Below, in pieces: positions 51,043 to 60,150 of a stretch of 64,000 nucleotides of DNA. The notes beneath the pieces were generated by a model, which was not told the origin of the DNA, did no database searches, and saw nothing but the letters and a program-made list of their open reading frames with translations. Numbering within the stretch: position 1 is the stretch's first letter; each line of letters begins with the position of its first letter. A program made the position numbers and the translations under genes. The stretch lies in contig LJUY01000010.1 in NCBI GenBank assembly GCA_001304015.1, positions 31,507 through 95,506 of the forward strand, in the 5' to 3' direction. This DNA is from a candidate division Zixibacteria bacterium SM23_81 (lineage in GTDB: Bacteria; SM23-81).

Positions 51043-52235
51043 CCCTCCTCCTCTGGAGCCACCTCTGCCCAGCTCTTTCGGTTCAAGCACAACGGCAGAG
51101 TGGCCATCTCCGACTCTAAAACCTCTATGCCCTCATTCATCAGCACAACATCGAGGTCTTGGTATATCTCCCAGCCTCGCTTAAACTGCCATTGCTCAAT
51201 CGGATCATAGCCCATCATATCCACATTTTTAGCCATGACAAATCCGTTGATTATACCTCCCCCACCGGCTCCACCCCAATAGCCCTCAGTTTTGAACTTC
51301 TTGCCTGCCAAGATGACGGCGTTGAGCTCATCCCAGATTCCCATTCCTCTCATGGTCACATCTTTATAGGCGATGAGCACCAACCTGTCATCGTCATCAT
51401 TCACACCTGACTTCACCGTGATATCTCCAGTGGCGATGATGGTCACGTCCACCGATTTTTCCATCCAATTATCGACGTTCAGGCTGATTACCACATCTCC
51501 CTCAACAAAGACTATGTGATCATCGCCGACGGTGTTCCACGTCTCGCCCTGCTTGCCAAAGAATTTATCCCCCGTGTAGACCGTATCTGCCTTGCCCTGA
51601 AAATGATCGATGAAGTCGTCTTTTTTATCGAAGTAATTGGGCAACGAAATATCAGCCTGACTGGCCTCGTCGTACTTGTGCTCGTCTTGCCCGATGAGCT
51701 GATTGCCGTATTTAAGCCTTCCCTCGATGTACACATCGTTGAACCGGTCAAAGAAATCTGACCAACTTCCATCGTTGGGACCTCCATGAAATTTCACATT
51801 ATTGACGGCGCCTACGGCATAAGCCATCGACGGAGCAAGAACCACCAGGAGCTCGCGCGCCTGCCCCTTCTCAAGGCCCCGAGAGTTTACCCTCACTTCG
51901 TGATGAAAATCGATCAGATCCTGGCCCTCACGCACCACCTGCCCATTCGCGTCGATCTCTGCCACCCTCACTTCCAAGCCAGCACTGTCCACCTGCGCCT
52001 TGGACTTCGACAGAGTGTTGACCAGCACCCACCGAGCCCTCTCGGTCCCAGACTCAGCGTGGCAGAACGCCTGGGCAGCCTCTTTGTGCCGTTCCAAAAG
52101 GCCTGCCTCATAGGAGCTCAAGGAGAAAAAGGCTAACCCGGAAATGACGAAAATGGCTGAGAAGATCAGGACGGTCACCAGGGCTATGCCTTTCTGCGTT
52201 TTTTCCCTGGATTTCAGATGCGTGATAAAACACAT
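51039..52235 (-). CDS. PilX-like minor pilus assembly protein, copy 1
   Basis: 398 residues. A short basic leader (MCFITHLKSREKTQKG) and hydrophobic segment IALVTVLIFSAIFVISGLAF give a type III prepilin-like start, with Thr not Glu at position 5, as in GspK/PilX-type proteins. A region typical of PilX follows (SYEAGLLERHKEAAQAFCHAESGTERARW), then a large beta-rich domain (VEGDVVISLNVDN, DVTIIATGDITVKSG, NAVILAGKKF). It is the third of three tandem homologs. The C-terminal domain matches the polymer-forming/autotransporter-like beta pattern in general look only. Probably a tip or minor component of the pilus. Confidence 0.78.
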   Translation of the reverse strand: MCFITHLKSREKTQKGIALVTVLIFSAIFVISGLAFFSLSSYEAGLLERHKEAAQAFCHAESGTERARWVLVNTLSKSKAQVDSAGLEVRVAEIDANGQVVREGQDLIDFHHEVRVNSRGLEKGQARELLVVLAPSMAYAVGAVNNVKFHGGPNDGSWSDFFDRFNDVYIEGRLKYGNQLIGQDEHKYDEASQADISLPNYFDKKDDFIDHFQGKADTVYTGDKFFGKQGETWNTVGDDHIVFVEGDVVISLNVDNWMEKSVDVTIIATGDITVKSGVNDDDDRLVLIAYKDVTMRGMGIWDELNAVILAGKKFKTEGYWGGAGGGGIINGFVMAKNVDMMGYDPIEQWQFKRGWEIYQDLDVVLMNEGIEVLESEMATLPLCLNRKSWAEVAPEEEG

Positions 52236-52365
52236 GATGAAAAAGTCCCTTCCCCTTCCAGAGCTAAGTCTCTGGATCTCTTTCCTGGAGAAGAAGTGGC
52301 ACGAGTTTCACACTGTGCAGGACGATATCCTGCTCGGCTGGGGTTTGGCTTGACGATAGCCGTTT

Positions 52366-53547
52366 TCATACCTGTCCCTCTGGTGTCACCTCTTTCCAGT
52401 TTTTTTGGTGCAAGTCCAAGGGCACTTCCCCAATGAGTGACTGTAACGCCTGCCAGCCACCGTGCAACGACACAATCTCGTAACTCGCGTTGACATGCCA
52501 TCCAAATGTCACCGGCCCTCCGTCCTGCGGATCATGGCCCTTAAGGTCCATGTCCCAGGCGAGCACAAACCCGTTGATCACGCCCGTCCCCCCAGGAGAA
52601 CCCATGCAGCTGGTCTTGAACTGCCTGCCTGCTAAGATAACGGCGTTGAGCACATCAGCCAGCCCGTTGCCCACCATCGTCACGTCCTTAAAAGCGACTA
52701 ATACTAGCCTGTCGTCCTCGTCGGTGGTTCCCGAAGTGACCGTGATGTTTCCGGTGGCGATGATGGCCACATCCAGTGACTTTTCCCAGTACTTATCGAC
52801 GTTCTTGTTGATTTCCACATCCCCCTCAACAAAGATGATGGGAGTATCATCGCCGTTACTGCTGACCCCAAAGCTCTTATTCGTCCAATACACGGTGTCT
52901 GCCATGCTCTGGAAGTGATTTCTGAAAGATGAAAGATCGTTAAAGTAATCGGGCAAGGAAATATCGGACCGATTGGCCTGATCGTATTTATAATCATCTT
53001 CCCCTATCAGCTTATTACCATAACGAACTCCCCCATCGATGTATACGTCGTTGACCTGGCAGGAGTGATCAGACCAGCTCCCGTCGTTGGGACCTCCGTG
53101 AAATCTCACATTATGGGCGGCACCCAAAGCATATTCCAGCCCCGGCGTGAAGACAGCCAGAACTTTACTCTCCTGCTCTCTCTCAAAACCTCGAGAACTC
53201 ACTCTCACATCGTGATAGAAATCGATCAGATCCTGATCCTCACGCACTGCCTGCCCACTCGCGTCGATCTCTGCCGCTTCCACTTGCATATCAGCATTGT
53301 CCACCTGTGCCTTGGACTTCGACCGAGTTTCAACCAGTACCCATCGCGCCCTGCCAGTCCCAGACTCAGCATTGCAGAACGCCTGAGCCACCTCGCTTCG
53401 CCGCTCAAAAAGACCGGCCTCATAGGAGCCGAGAGAAAAGAAGGCCAGTCCGGAAATGATGAACATGGCCAGGAAGACCAAGATGGTCATCACGGCCATG
53501 CCATCTTGTGCCTTTTCCCTACTTTTCAGTTGTGTGAGAAAACGCAT
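52366..53547 (-). CDS. PilX-like minor pilus assembly protein, copy 2
   Basis: 393 residues if started at ATG 53547, aligned with the start of the other two copies (MRFLTQLKSREKAQDG); longer in-frame starts exist up to 53694 but overlap the preceding gene. The hydrophobic segment is MAVMTILVFLAMFIISGLAF and the PilX-like region is SYEAGLFERRSEVAQAFCNAESGTGRARW. The large C-terminal domain keeps VEGDVEINKNVDKYWEKSLDVAIIATGNITV and GVINGFVLAWDMDLKGHDP but differs in the middle (KSFGVSSNGDDTPIIF) from copies 1 and 3. Distinct specificity or heteromeric tip assembly is plausible. Confidence 0.75.
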   Translation of the reverse strand: MRFLTQLKSREKAQDGMAVMTILVFLAMFIISGLAFFSLGSYEAGLFERRSEVAQAFCNAESGTGRARWVLVETRSKSKAQVDNADMQVEAAEIDASGQAVREDQDLIDFYHDVRVSSRGFEREQESKVLAVFTPGLEYALGAAHNVRFHGGPNDGSWSDHSCQVNDVYIDGGVRYGNKLIGEDDYKYDQANRSDISLPDYFNDLSSFRNHFQSMADTVYWTNKSFGVSSNGDDTPIIFVEGDVEINKNVDKYWEKSLDVAIIATGNITVTSGTTDEDDRLVLVAFKDVTMVGNGLADVLNAVILAGRQFKTSCMGSPGGTGVINGFVLAWDMDLKGHDPQDGGPVTFGWHVNASYEIVSLHGGWQALQSLIGEVPLDLHQKNWKEVTPEGQV

Positions 53548-53677
53548 GATAAAAGAATCCATCTTCCTATTAAAAAAGTCAGTGGACCTCTTTGCCATAG
53601 AACCGGTGGTACTGATCACAGACTGTATACGTCCATATTCCATCAGGCAATTGATTCGGGGGCCAGAGAGAACCTTG

Positions 53678-54862
53678 TTATCCTTCCTCCCCAACCACCT
53701 CAGCCCAGTCTTTTCGGTCCAAATCCATCGGTAAAACCCCGGTTTCTGATTCCAGGACCTCTATACCGCCATTCATCAATAGGATCTCTATGTTTTGGAT
53801 GATGTTCCAGCCCCCAGATTGCTCCAGCGGGTCATAGCCCTTCATATCTATGTTTTCGGCCATGACCAGACCGTTGATCGTACCTCTCCCACCTGCCCAA
53901 CCCCAATAGCCCTGAGTTTGGAACCTTTTGCCAGCCAAGATGACGGAGTTAAGGACATCACTGGCCTGGTTGCTTTTCATGGTCACATCTTTATAGGCGA
54001 TGAGCACCAGCCTGTCGTCCTCACCGCTATGGCCCGAGTTCACCGTGATATCTCCAGTGGCGATGACGGTCACATCCACCGCTTTTTCCCACCATCTGTC
54101 GACATTTTCCCTGATCTCCACGTCCCCTTTTACAAAAACAATCTTATCATCGCCCACGGTGTGCCAAGTGCCGCCATCTTTCCCAAAGAATTTGTCCTCA
54201 TCGTATACGGTGTCTGCCATGCTTTGAAAATGATCTTTAAAGTCGGATTTTGAGTTGAAGCAATCCGGCAAGGACACATCGGCCTGGAGGGCCACATCGT
54301 ACTTATATTGGTCCTCGCCTATGAGCTGATTGCCGTATTGAAGCTTTCCATCGATGTACACATCGTTAAACCGATCAAAGAAATCCGCCCAGCTCCCATC
54401 GTTGGAACCTCCGTGAAATTTCACATTATGGGCGCTGCCCGCAGCATACTCCAGCGCCGGGGTAAAAACCACCTGAAGCTCACGCTCCTGTCCTCTCTCA
54501 AGGCCCCGAGAGCTCACCCGCACATCGTGATAAAAATCGATGAGATCCTGGCCCTCTCGCACCACCTCGCCATTCTCGTCGATCTCCACCACTTCTACCT
54601 CCATGCCGGCGCTGTCCGCCTGAGCCTTGGACTTCGACAGAGTGTTGACCAACACCCAGCGGGCCCTCTCCACGCCAGATTCCGCATTACAAAAAGCCTG
54701 AGCCGCCTCTTTGCGCCGTTCAAAAAGACCCGATTCATAAGAGCTCAGGGAGAAAAAGGCCAGCCCGGAAATGATGAAGATGGCAGAGAAGATCAGTACG
54801 GCCACCAAGGCTATTCCCCTCTGAGTTTGAGGTCTCGATTTTCGATGTGCGAAATGATCCAT
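53678..54862 (-). CDS. PilX-like minor pilus assembly protein, copy 3
   Basis: 394 residues from ATG 54862 (MDHFAHRKSRPQTQRG), the start that lines up with its paralogs; a GTG at 54880 directly after the pilW stop is the alternative. Hydrophobic segment IALVAVLIFSAIFIISGLAF and the motif SYESGLFERRKEAAQAFCNAESGVERARW are very close to copy 1. The large domain contains DVTVIATGDITVNSGHSGEDD and NSVILAGKRFQTQGYWGWAGG. It is the first transcribed of the three. The high similarity with copy 1 suggests a recent duplication or gene conversion. Confidence 0.77.
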   Translation of the reverse strand: MDHFAHRKSRPQTQRGIALVAVLIFSAIFIISGLAFFSLSSYESGLFERRKEAAQAFCNAESGVERARWVLVNTLSKSKAQADSAGMEVEVVEIDENGEVVREGQDLIDFYHDVRVSSRGLERGQERELQVVFTPALEYAAGSAHNVKFHGGSNDGSWADFFDRFNDVYIDGKLQYGNQLIGEDQYKYDVALQADVSLPDCFNSKSDFKDHFQSMADTVYDEDKFFGKDGGTWHTVGDDKIVFVKGDVEIRENVDRWWEKAVDVTVIATGDITVNSGHSGEDDRLVLIAYKDVTMKSNQASDVLNSVILAGKRFQTQGYWGWAGGRGTINGLVMAENIDMKGYDPLEQSGGWNIIQNIEILLMNGGIEVLESETGVLPMDLDRKDWAEVVGEEG

Positions 54863-54880
54863 GGTATGCTCTTCCTGCAC

Positions 54881-55345
54881 TCAATTCCTCAGAGAAGCAG
54901 CTGTCGAAAAGAGTGCCCTTTGCGCTTCGGTATCGGTCAACACCAGAGTGACGAACACCATCTTTCCGGAAAGCGCAAAATGGAGGCTGTCTACCAAGCT
55001 GGGAACTACTTTTGCTCCTGAGAGATCCCTGAGGGTCTTATCGCTGATCTGCCAATAATATTGTCCCACAGTGCTGTCGGCCTCGTCTTTGATAACCAGC
55101 CGGGTCGACTGGGGGACCTCCGCTGTCGCGCCCGAACGAATCGTTGAGGTCATCTCCACCAGCGCATATGATCCATCCCTTTGCAAGTTGACCAAAGAGC
55201 TGCCTCGGTTCCACGAGTCGTCCACGAGCATATAGACGCTAGCCAGGGCAAAGAAGAACGCGCCCGCCAAAGCCGCGACGACCATCACCTCCACCAAGGT
55301 AAATCCCCGTGACACGCCAAAAGATTTCGCTGTGATGTGATACAA
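54881..55345 (-). CDS. PilW-like minor pilin
   Basis: 155 residues from TTG 55345, chosen because AAGGAG lies six bases upstream and because it yields a short prepilin leader. Leader MYHITAKSFGVSRG, cleavage before FTLVEVMVVAALAGAFFFALASVY with Glu at +5. The C-terminal part is a small globular domain (STRLVIKDEADSTVGQYYWQISDK) as in PilW/PilV/PilJ-type minor pilins. A longer reading to 55432 would overlap the previous gene and spoil the leader. It lies between pilV and the pilX series, as in other minor-pilin clusters. Confidence 0.83.
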   Translation of the reverse strand: MYHITAKSFGVSRGFTLVEVMVVAALAGAFFFALASVYMLVDDSWNRGSSLVNLQRDGSYALVEMTSTIRSGATAEVPQSTRLVIKDEADSTVGQYYWQISDKTLRDLSGAKVVPSLVDSLHFALSGKMVFVTLVLTDTEAQRALFSTAASLRN

Positions 55346-55377
55346 GACTCTCTCCTTAAGCTGCAAAGGAGTCAGGC

Positions 55378-55815
55378 TCAAGGATAAAAACGTCCCTTCA
55401 GGAAAACGGTGTCCGCATGAGATAGCTCCCACGACCAGGCGACCTTGACCAGCACCTCTTTGCAGTCCTGATCAAAGGCAGAAAGGCCATTGGCTGGATC
55501 GTCTTTCCAGGCCACAGACCAAGTTCGATTCCCCATGAGGTTCTCCGACAGTTGCACTGACTCCGGGCCGTGATTTCCCACCGATAAAGGTGCGTCGATG
55601 AAGTTCACTGTCCGTAACTCCTCTAACTTCTGTTCAGCAAGAGCCAGTCCGTTTCTCCTCACACCAACCTCCATGATGTGTCCTCGGCCCCAATGAAAGA
55701 AATCGACCATGGCCACAACGACGATGGCAAATACCATGGCCGCCACCAGAATCTCCACCAAACTGATCCCCCGCTGGGAGCGCAGCCGCTTTTTATGACT
55801 GCATAAGCCTAACAA
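55378..55815 (-). CDS. PilV-like minor pilin
   Basis: 146 residues from TTG 55815, preceded by AGAGGTGAT, an almost complete match to the anti-Shine-Dalgarno complement with four bases spacing. Leader MLGLCSHKKRLRSQRG, then ISLVEILVAAMVFAIVVVAMVDFF with Glu at +5, the prepilin signature. The rest (GLALAEQKLEELRTVNF... RTWSVAWKDDP) matches the PilV/GspI family. It is processed by a prepilin peptidase, whose gene is not in the window. Confidence 0.85.
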   Translation of the reverse strand: MLGLCSHKKRLRSQRGISLVEILVAAMVFAIVVVAMVDFFHWGRGHIMEVGVRRNGLALAEQKLEELRTVNFIDAPLSVGNHGPESVQLSENLMGNRTWSVAWKDDPANGLSAFDQDCKEVLVKVAWSWELSHADTVFLKGRFYP

Positions 55816-55882
55816 GATAATCACCTCTTGAAAAGAACTTCTGATGAGCAAGGAGCCACGGCCTGAGGCTTAACGCCTTCTT

Positions 55883-56302
55883 CTAGATACCCTCAACAGA
55901 AATGAAAGCCTCAGAGAGGGCATCGGGGCAGGTCATGGTGACGGTTATGCCGCTCATGCCATGGACATCGAGACCATTAGCTTGCAAAGCGAAGGAGCCC
56001 GTACCTCCACCGCCACTGTCGATGGAGTAAGAGAAGTGTTTCGTATTGGTGAAATCAGCGTAGAAACCATCATCGCCGGGTGCCGCCGGCCACTGGTTAA
56101 ACCTCTGATAATAGGCCTTGGCTGCTTTCATGATGGCACCCAGCCTGGCCACCGCCTCAGAGGTCCTGGATTTCTCCAGATAGCCTGTGTAAATTGGATA
56201 GGCTATCGCCGCCAACACGCTGAGGACAATCACCACGACGATGAGCTCGATCAAAGTGAATCCTCGATCGCGCCGCTTCCCAGCACATGTCCTGATCCGC
56301 AA
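55883..56302 (-). CDS. pilA: Type IV pilin 1
   Basis: 140 residues from TTG 56302 (AAAGGAGG upstream, six-base gap). Leader MRIRTCAGKRRDRG followed by FTLIELIVVVIVLSVLAAIAYPIYTGYL, a perfect type IV prepilin helix with Glu at +5. Then LEKSRTSEAVARLGAIMKAAKAYYQRF and a small beta domain (HFSYSIDSGGGGTGSFALQA) ending SVEGI. It is about 75% identical by eye to pilin 2 encoded next to it. One of them is probably the major pilin. Confidence 0.9.
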   Translation of the reverse strand: MRIRTCAGKRRDRGFTLIELIVVVIVLSVLAAIAYPIYTGYLEKSRTSEAVARLGAIMKAAKAYYQRFNQWPAAPGDDGFYADFTNTKHFSYSIDSGGGGTGSFALQANGLDVHGMSGITVTMTCPDALSEAFISVEGI

Positions 56303-56387
56303 TCCTCGCCTCCTTTGTTCATGAAATCGATTCTCTTTAAGAAGTTGTAGAGGTCTTAACCTCATACGCAGAACTTCCAAGGGGGCA

Positions 56388-56417
56388 GAGTCTCAGGCTC
56401 CTCTCGGCCTGAGACTC
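56388..56417 (-). promoter_or_regulatory. Intergenic hairpin between the two pilin genes
   Basis: An 11-bp perfect stem GAGTCTCAGGC/GCCTGAGACTC with an eight-base loop. No T-run follows on the minus strand (it reads TGCCCCC), so it is more likely an mRNA-stability or processing element protecting the first pilin message. Confidence 0.6.
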
Positions 56418-56428
56418 CACCCTTAGCC

Positions 56429-56848
56429 TCAGATGCCCTCTACCGAGACCACGGCCTCAGAGGAGACGCTGGCGCAGGTCATGGTGATGCTCACGCCACT
56501 CATGCCGTCCACATCAAGACCGTCGGCCGCAAGGCCAAAGGAGCCGGTACCTCCACCGCCACTGTCTATGGAGTAAGAGAAATGCTCCGTATTCGTGAAA
56601 TCGGCGTAGAAACCATCATCGCTGGGATCAGCCGGCCACTGGCTAAACCTCTGATAATAGGCCTTGGCCGCCGTCATGATGGCACCCAGCCTGGCCACAC
56701 CCTCCGAGGTTCTGGCGTTCTTGATGTAACCGGTGTACAAAGGAATGGCCACGGCCGCCAACACGCCGAGGATGATCACCACCACCATGAGCTCGATTAA
56801 TGTAAATCCCTTAGCGTCTTTCTTGAGAGCCTTATTCCATCTCAACAT
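56429..56848 (-). CDS. pilA: Type IV pilin 2
   Basis: 139 residues from ATG 56848, with AAAGGAGGTGA just upstream, the strongest ribosome site in the locus. Leader MLRWNKALKKDAKG, mature start FTLIELMVVVIILGVLAAVAIPLYTGYI, Glu at +5. The C-terminal part (AKAYYQRFSQWPADPSDDGF, HFSYSIDSGGGGTGSFGLAA) closely matches pilin 1. The strong translation signal and the following hairpin suggest this is the major pilin. Neither has the C-terminal disulfide-bonded D-loop of Pseudomonas-type pilins; only one cysteine is seen. Confidence 0.92.
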   Translation of the reverse strand: MLRWNKALKKDAKGFTLIELMVVVIILGVLAAVAIPLYTGYIKNARTSEGVARLGAIMTAAKAYYQRFSQWPADPSDDGFYADFTNTEHFSYSIDSGGGGTGSFGLAADGLDVDGMSGVSITMTCASVSSEAVVSVEGI

Positions 56849-56917
56849 CTTCCTCACCTCCTTTCGCCTGAGGATGCGAATCGCATTTTTCTGCCGAAAA
56901 GCCTCTTTCATTGGCCA

Positions 56918-58156
56918 TCATCTCAGGACCATGCCCAGCTTGAAGATGGGCAGGTACATGACCAGAATGATACCTCCCACTGTCACTCCCAGGGCCACGA
57001 TGGCCGCGGGCTCGATGAGACTCACGATGCCATCAACCGAGCTCTTTACCTGTTTCTCATAGAACTCAGCTACTTTGGCGAACATCTTATCCAGGGTGCC
57101 TGTCTCTTCGCCAGTGGTCACCATTTGAATCACCAGCTCCGGCATGAGTCCAGTTTGGTATAAAGCCGCGGCCAGCGGCTGGCCTTGTTCCAGCCGGCGT
57201 TTTGCGTCCATGAGTCCTCGTTCGTAAACCCGGTTATTGGCCACCCGATAGACCACTGACATGGCCTGAACGATGGGCATGCCACTCGAGGACAGGACGC
57301 TCAAGGTGCGAGATAATCTGCCCACTACTGATCTCTTCATTAATTTGCCAAAAACAGGGATGTGTAACTTCAGCTGATCCCACAAATATCCGCCCTTTTC
57401 GGTGCGCACGATCAACTTTATGGCCACAATGATCAGGCCCACCACCAGGAAAGTGAGCAGAAGGTTCTGCCGGATGAGGGCGCTCAATGATAGGATCAAC
57501 TGGGTAGGTAGGGGAAGTGGTGCGTCAAAACTCTCGTAGATTTTGGCGAACTTAGGGATAACCTTCAGAAAGAAAATGACGATGATGATGCTGATGAAGG
57601 ACAAGACGAAAATCGGGTAGCGCAGCGCCGACTTCACCTTCATGCGGATCTCCGACATCGTCTCCAAATAATCGGCCAATTGATCCAAAATGACATCCAA
57701 TTGGCCGCTCTCCTCACCCGATGTCACCAGGGCAGTGAAGAGCCGATCAAAAACCCGGGGATGCTTGCGCAGGGCATCTGAAAATGTGCTTCCATGTTTC
57801 ACATCGTCTGAGACCTGATGAAGTACTTTCCGAAAATCCGGTTTTTCCTCGGAGGCTAAACCTCGTAGAATTTTGACTATGGGAAGCCCCGCAGCGACCA
57901 TTGTGGCCAACTGTCGGGTGAAGAAAACCAGGCGATCTCCCTTCACACGCACACCTTTTTTCTTTCTAGTAAGAGCTATACCCGGCTTTACCTTTGATCT
58001 TTCACCGAACCGTTCGCTTTTCCCCTCTGTGATCTTAATGACGAAAAGGCCCTCTTGCTGCAAGTTCTCCATCAACTCCCCACGTCCCGAGGCCTCCCGT
58101 CGCACCTGGATCCTCTTGCCCTGGCTGTCTTTGACGGTGACGATGAACTCTGACAC
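56918..58156 (-). CDS. pilC: PilC, type IV pilus inner-membrane platform protein
   Basis: 412 residues from GTG 58156, which has GGGAGG five bases upstream; a longer frame to 58204 has none. A ~70-residue N-terminal section (EFIVTVKDSQGKRIQVRRE) precedes two GspF-type domains: VFFTRQLATMVAAGLPIVKILRGLA and LSVLSSSGMPIVQAMSVVY, with membrane helices near residues 205-225, 255-275 and 385-405. The protein is turned by PilB and loads pilins. It lies 69 bases upstream of pilin 2 and is read from a sigma-54-type promoter at 58246. Confidence 0.94.
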   Translation of the reverse strand: MSEFIVTVKDSQGKRIQVRREASGRGELMENLQQEGLFVIKITEGKSERFGERSKVKPGIALTRKKKGVRVKGDRLVFFTRQLATMVAAGLPIVKILRGLASEEKPDFRKVLHQVSDDVKHGSTFSDALRKHPRVFDRLFTALVTSGEESGQLDVILDQLADYLETMSEIRMKVKSALRYPIFVLSFISIIIVIFFLKVIPKFAKIYESFDAPLPLPTQLILSLSALIRQNLLLTFLVVGLIIVAIKLIVRTEKGGYLWDQLKLHIPVFGKLMKRSVVGRLSRTLSVLSSSGMPIVQAMSVVYRVANNRVYERGLMDAKRRLEQGQPLAAALYQTGLMPELVIQMVTTGEETGTLDKMFAKVAEFYEKQVKSSVDGIVSLIEPAAIVALGVTVGGIILVMYLPIFKLGMVLR

Positions 58157-58245
58157 TTTTTCCTCCCTCTTATTTATCGCCATTATAACCAGTGCATATG
58201 GCAAACCATGTGATCAGCTTGTGCCATAATGCCTATTGGCAGGAG

Positions 58246-58261
58246 AGCAAAATATATGCCA
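58246..58261 (-). promoter_or_regulatory. Sigma-54 (-24/-12) promoter before pilC
   Basis: On the minus strand TGGCATATATTTTGCT matches TGGCAC-N5-TTGCW: GG and GC elements are exactly 10 bases apart. It lies ~90 bases upstream of the pilC start, in an otherwise gene-free gap. Confidence 0.65.
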
Positions 58262-58381
58262 ACCTATTCAAGCTCTCCTTCATATACCTGACAGAAGCCA
58301 GCCTCTTCTCGTAAATCTTGGCTAATATTCTTAATCATTCAAGAAACTCTGCTTGTCCCGCGAGGCTTCGGTGCCACATCC

Positions 58382-60100
58382 CTAATCATGAATGTGGGAA
58401 CCCATGATCTCCTCAAAGGTGGTCACACCTTCTTGAACCTTGCAAAATCCGTCTGCCTGTAAGGTTCTCAAACCGAGCCGTTGAGCTTCTTGACGTATTT
58501 CCTCCTCGCTGGCCCTCTCGAACACCAGTTTTCTCACCGAGGGCTTCATCTCCAGCATCTCAAAAAGGCCCGTCCGACCCCGGAAGCCGGTATTCTTGCA
58601 ATGAATACAGCCCTTTCCCCGATAGAATTGAATCTTCTCACCTCTTTTTCGTTCCCACCTCAAGCTGTCCAAAAGTTCCGAGGGTGGTTCGAAACTTTCC
58701 TTACATTCGGGGCAGATGGTGCGCACTAGCCTTTGGGCCAGGACCAAATTAACCGCAGAGCCAACCAGGTAGGGTGGCACACCCAGATTAATCATTCGGG
58801 TCACCGTGCTCACAGCGTCGTTGGCGTGAACGGTGGAGAAAACCAGGTGACCGGTCAAAGCGCACTTGACGGCAATATCGGCCGTTTCTCCATCTCGAAT
58901 TTCGCCAACCATAATGATGTCCGGGTCCTGCCTCAGAATGGACCTCAAGGCAGAGGCGAAAGACAGGCCGGCCTGGGGATTGGTGTAAACTTGATTCACT
59001 CCAGCTATCTTGTACTCCACGGGATCCTCGACTGTCACGATATTTTTTTCGGGCGATTTAATGTCGTTCAAAGCCCCGTAGAGCGTCGAAGTCTTGCCGC
59101 TTCCCGTAGGCCCAGAGACTAAAATCATCCCATATGGCTCTCGAATCCAACGGCGGATGGTCTCTAACATCCTTTTATCAAATCCCAAGTTGGGAAGGTC
59201 CCGTCCAAAAGCCTCTTTGTCGAAAAGCCGTAAAACCACCTTTTCCCCAAACACCGTGGGAAGGGTCGAAACCCTGACGTCGACGTTCTTCTGTGGAAGT
59301 TTGATGGTCAAGCGACCGTCCTGGGGCACTCGTCTGTCTGCGATGTCCAGTTCCGAGAGGATTTTAATACGGCAGACCAAAGGCGCATGTAGCTTTTTGG
59401 GTGGACTCATGACCTCACGCAACACCCCATCTATGCGAAAGCGGACGTTGACGGCCGTCTCCAGTGGCTCTATGTGGATATCAGAAGCTCTGTCCTTGAT
59501 GGCCTCCGCTAAGATCATGTTGACCATCTTCACCACGGGGGCATCATCTACCTGTGCCTTGACCTTCTCAACATCCACGTCCTCATCTTCGCCCACTCCC
59601 TTGACATAATCGATGCCCTCAATGAGCTCTTCAATACCCTCAAAAGCTTTTACTTCTTTATAATACCTGCTGATAGCTTCCTTTATCTCCTTGGCCTTGC
59701 CGATGAACGGCTTGATGGTACACCCCGTTATCTTCTCCAAGGTGTCCAAAATCTCCAGGTCGAAAGCGTCTGACATGACCACTTCCAACTCATTCCCCTC
59801 TTGAGCGACGGCTATTAGAACGTGCTCTTTGGCCAGGTCTTGAGGAATTCTGCCGACGGCCTCGAGATCCGCATTGGAAAGAGCATCAGATTTGGCGATA
59901 GGAATTTCCAGCTGTCCCGCCAAGACTCTGTTCAGCTCGTCTTCGCTGATAAATCCTAATTTGACGAGAATGGCACCAAGACGCTCCTTGCTCGCCTTTT
60001 GGACCCTGAGGGCCTCTTCCACCTGCTCATTGCTGACAATTCCCTCAGCAATGAGAATGGAGCCGAGACGTTGTTTGGTGATCCTATAAGTCGATGGCAT
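58382..60100 (-). CDS. pilB: PilB, pilus extension ATPase
   Basis: 572 residues. An N-terminal MshEN domain (GSILIAEGIVSNEQVEEALR... LGAILVKLGFISEDELNRVLAGQL, the c-di-GMP-binding-type pattern), then the secretion-ATPase core: Walker A GPTGSGKTS, Asp box VEDPVEYKIAGVNQV, Walker B DPDIIMVGEIRDGETA, His box TGHLVFSTVHAND. A zinc motif CPEC...CIHC follows, as in PilB and GspE. It powers pilin polymerisation. No retraction ATPase (PilT) gene is in the window. The sigma-54-type promoter lies 51 bases upstream. The 177-base gap before pilC contains the second such promoter. Confidence 0.95.
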   Translation of the reverse strand: MPSTYRITKQRLGSILIAEGIVSNEQVEEALRVQKASKERLGAILVKLGFISEDELNRVLAGQLEIPIAKSDALSNADLEAVGRIPQDLAKEHVLIAVAQEGNELEVVMSDAFDLEILDTLEKITGCTIKPFIGKAKEIKEAISRYYKEVKAFEGIEELIEGIDYVKGVGEDEDVDVEKVKAQVDDAPVVKMVNMILAEAIKDRASDIHIEPLETAVNVRFRIDGVLREVMSPPKKLHAPLVCRIKILSELDIADRRVPQDGRLTIKLPQKNVDVRVSTLPTVFGEKVVLRLFDKEAFGRDLPNLGFDKRMLETIRRWIREPYGMILVSGPTGSGKTSTLYGALNDIKSPEKNIVTVEDPVEYKIAGVNQVYTNPQAGLSFASALRSILRQDPDIIMVGEIRDGETADIAVKCALTGHLVFSTVHANDAVSTVTRMINLGVPPYLVGSAVNLVLAQRLVRTICPECKESFEPPSELLDSLRWERKRGEKIQFYRGKGCIHCKNTGFRGRTGLFEMLEMKPSVRKLVFERASEEEIRQEAQRLGLRTLQADGFCKVQEGVTTFEEIMGSHIHD

Positions 60101-60150
60101 GGAGTATTTCCTTTCTCCGACGAGCTTTCTTTTCGCCTCGATTTCTTTAA

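Noticed and set aside
56388-56417. Intrinsic terminator between the pilin genes
   Set aside because: The stem is strong but no T-run follows on the transcribed strand.
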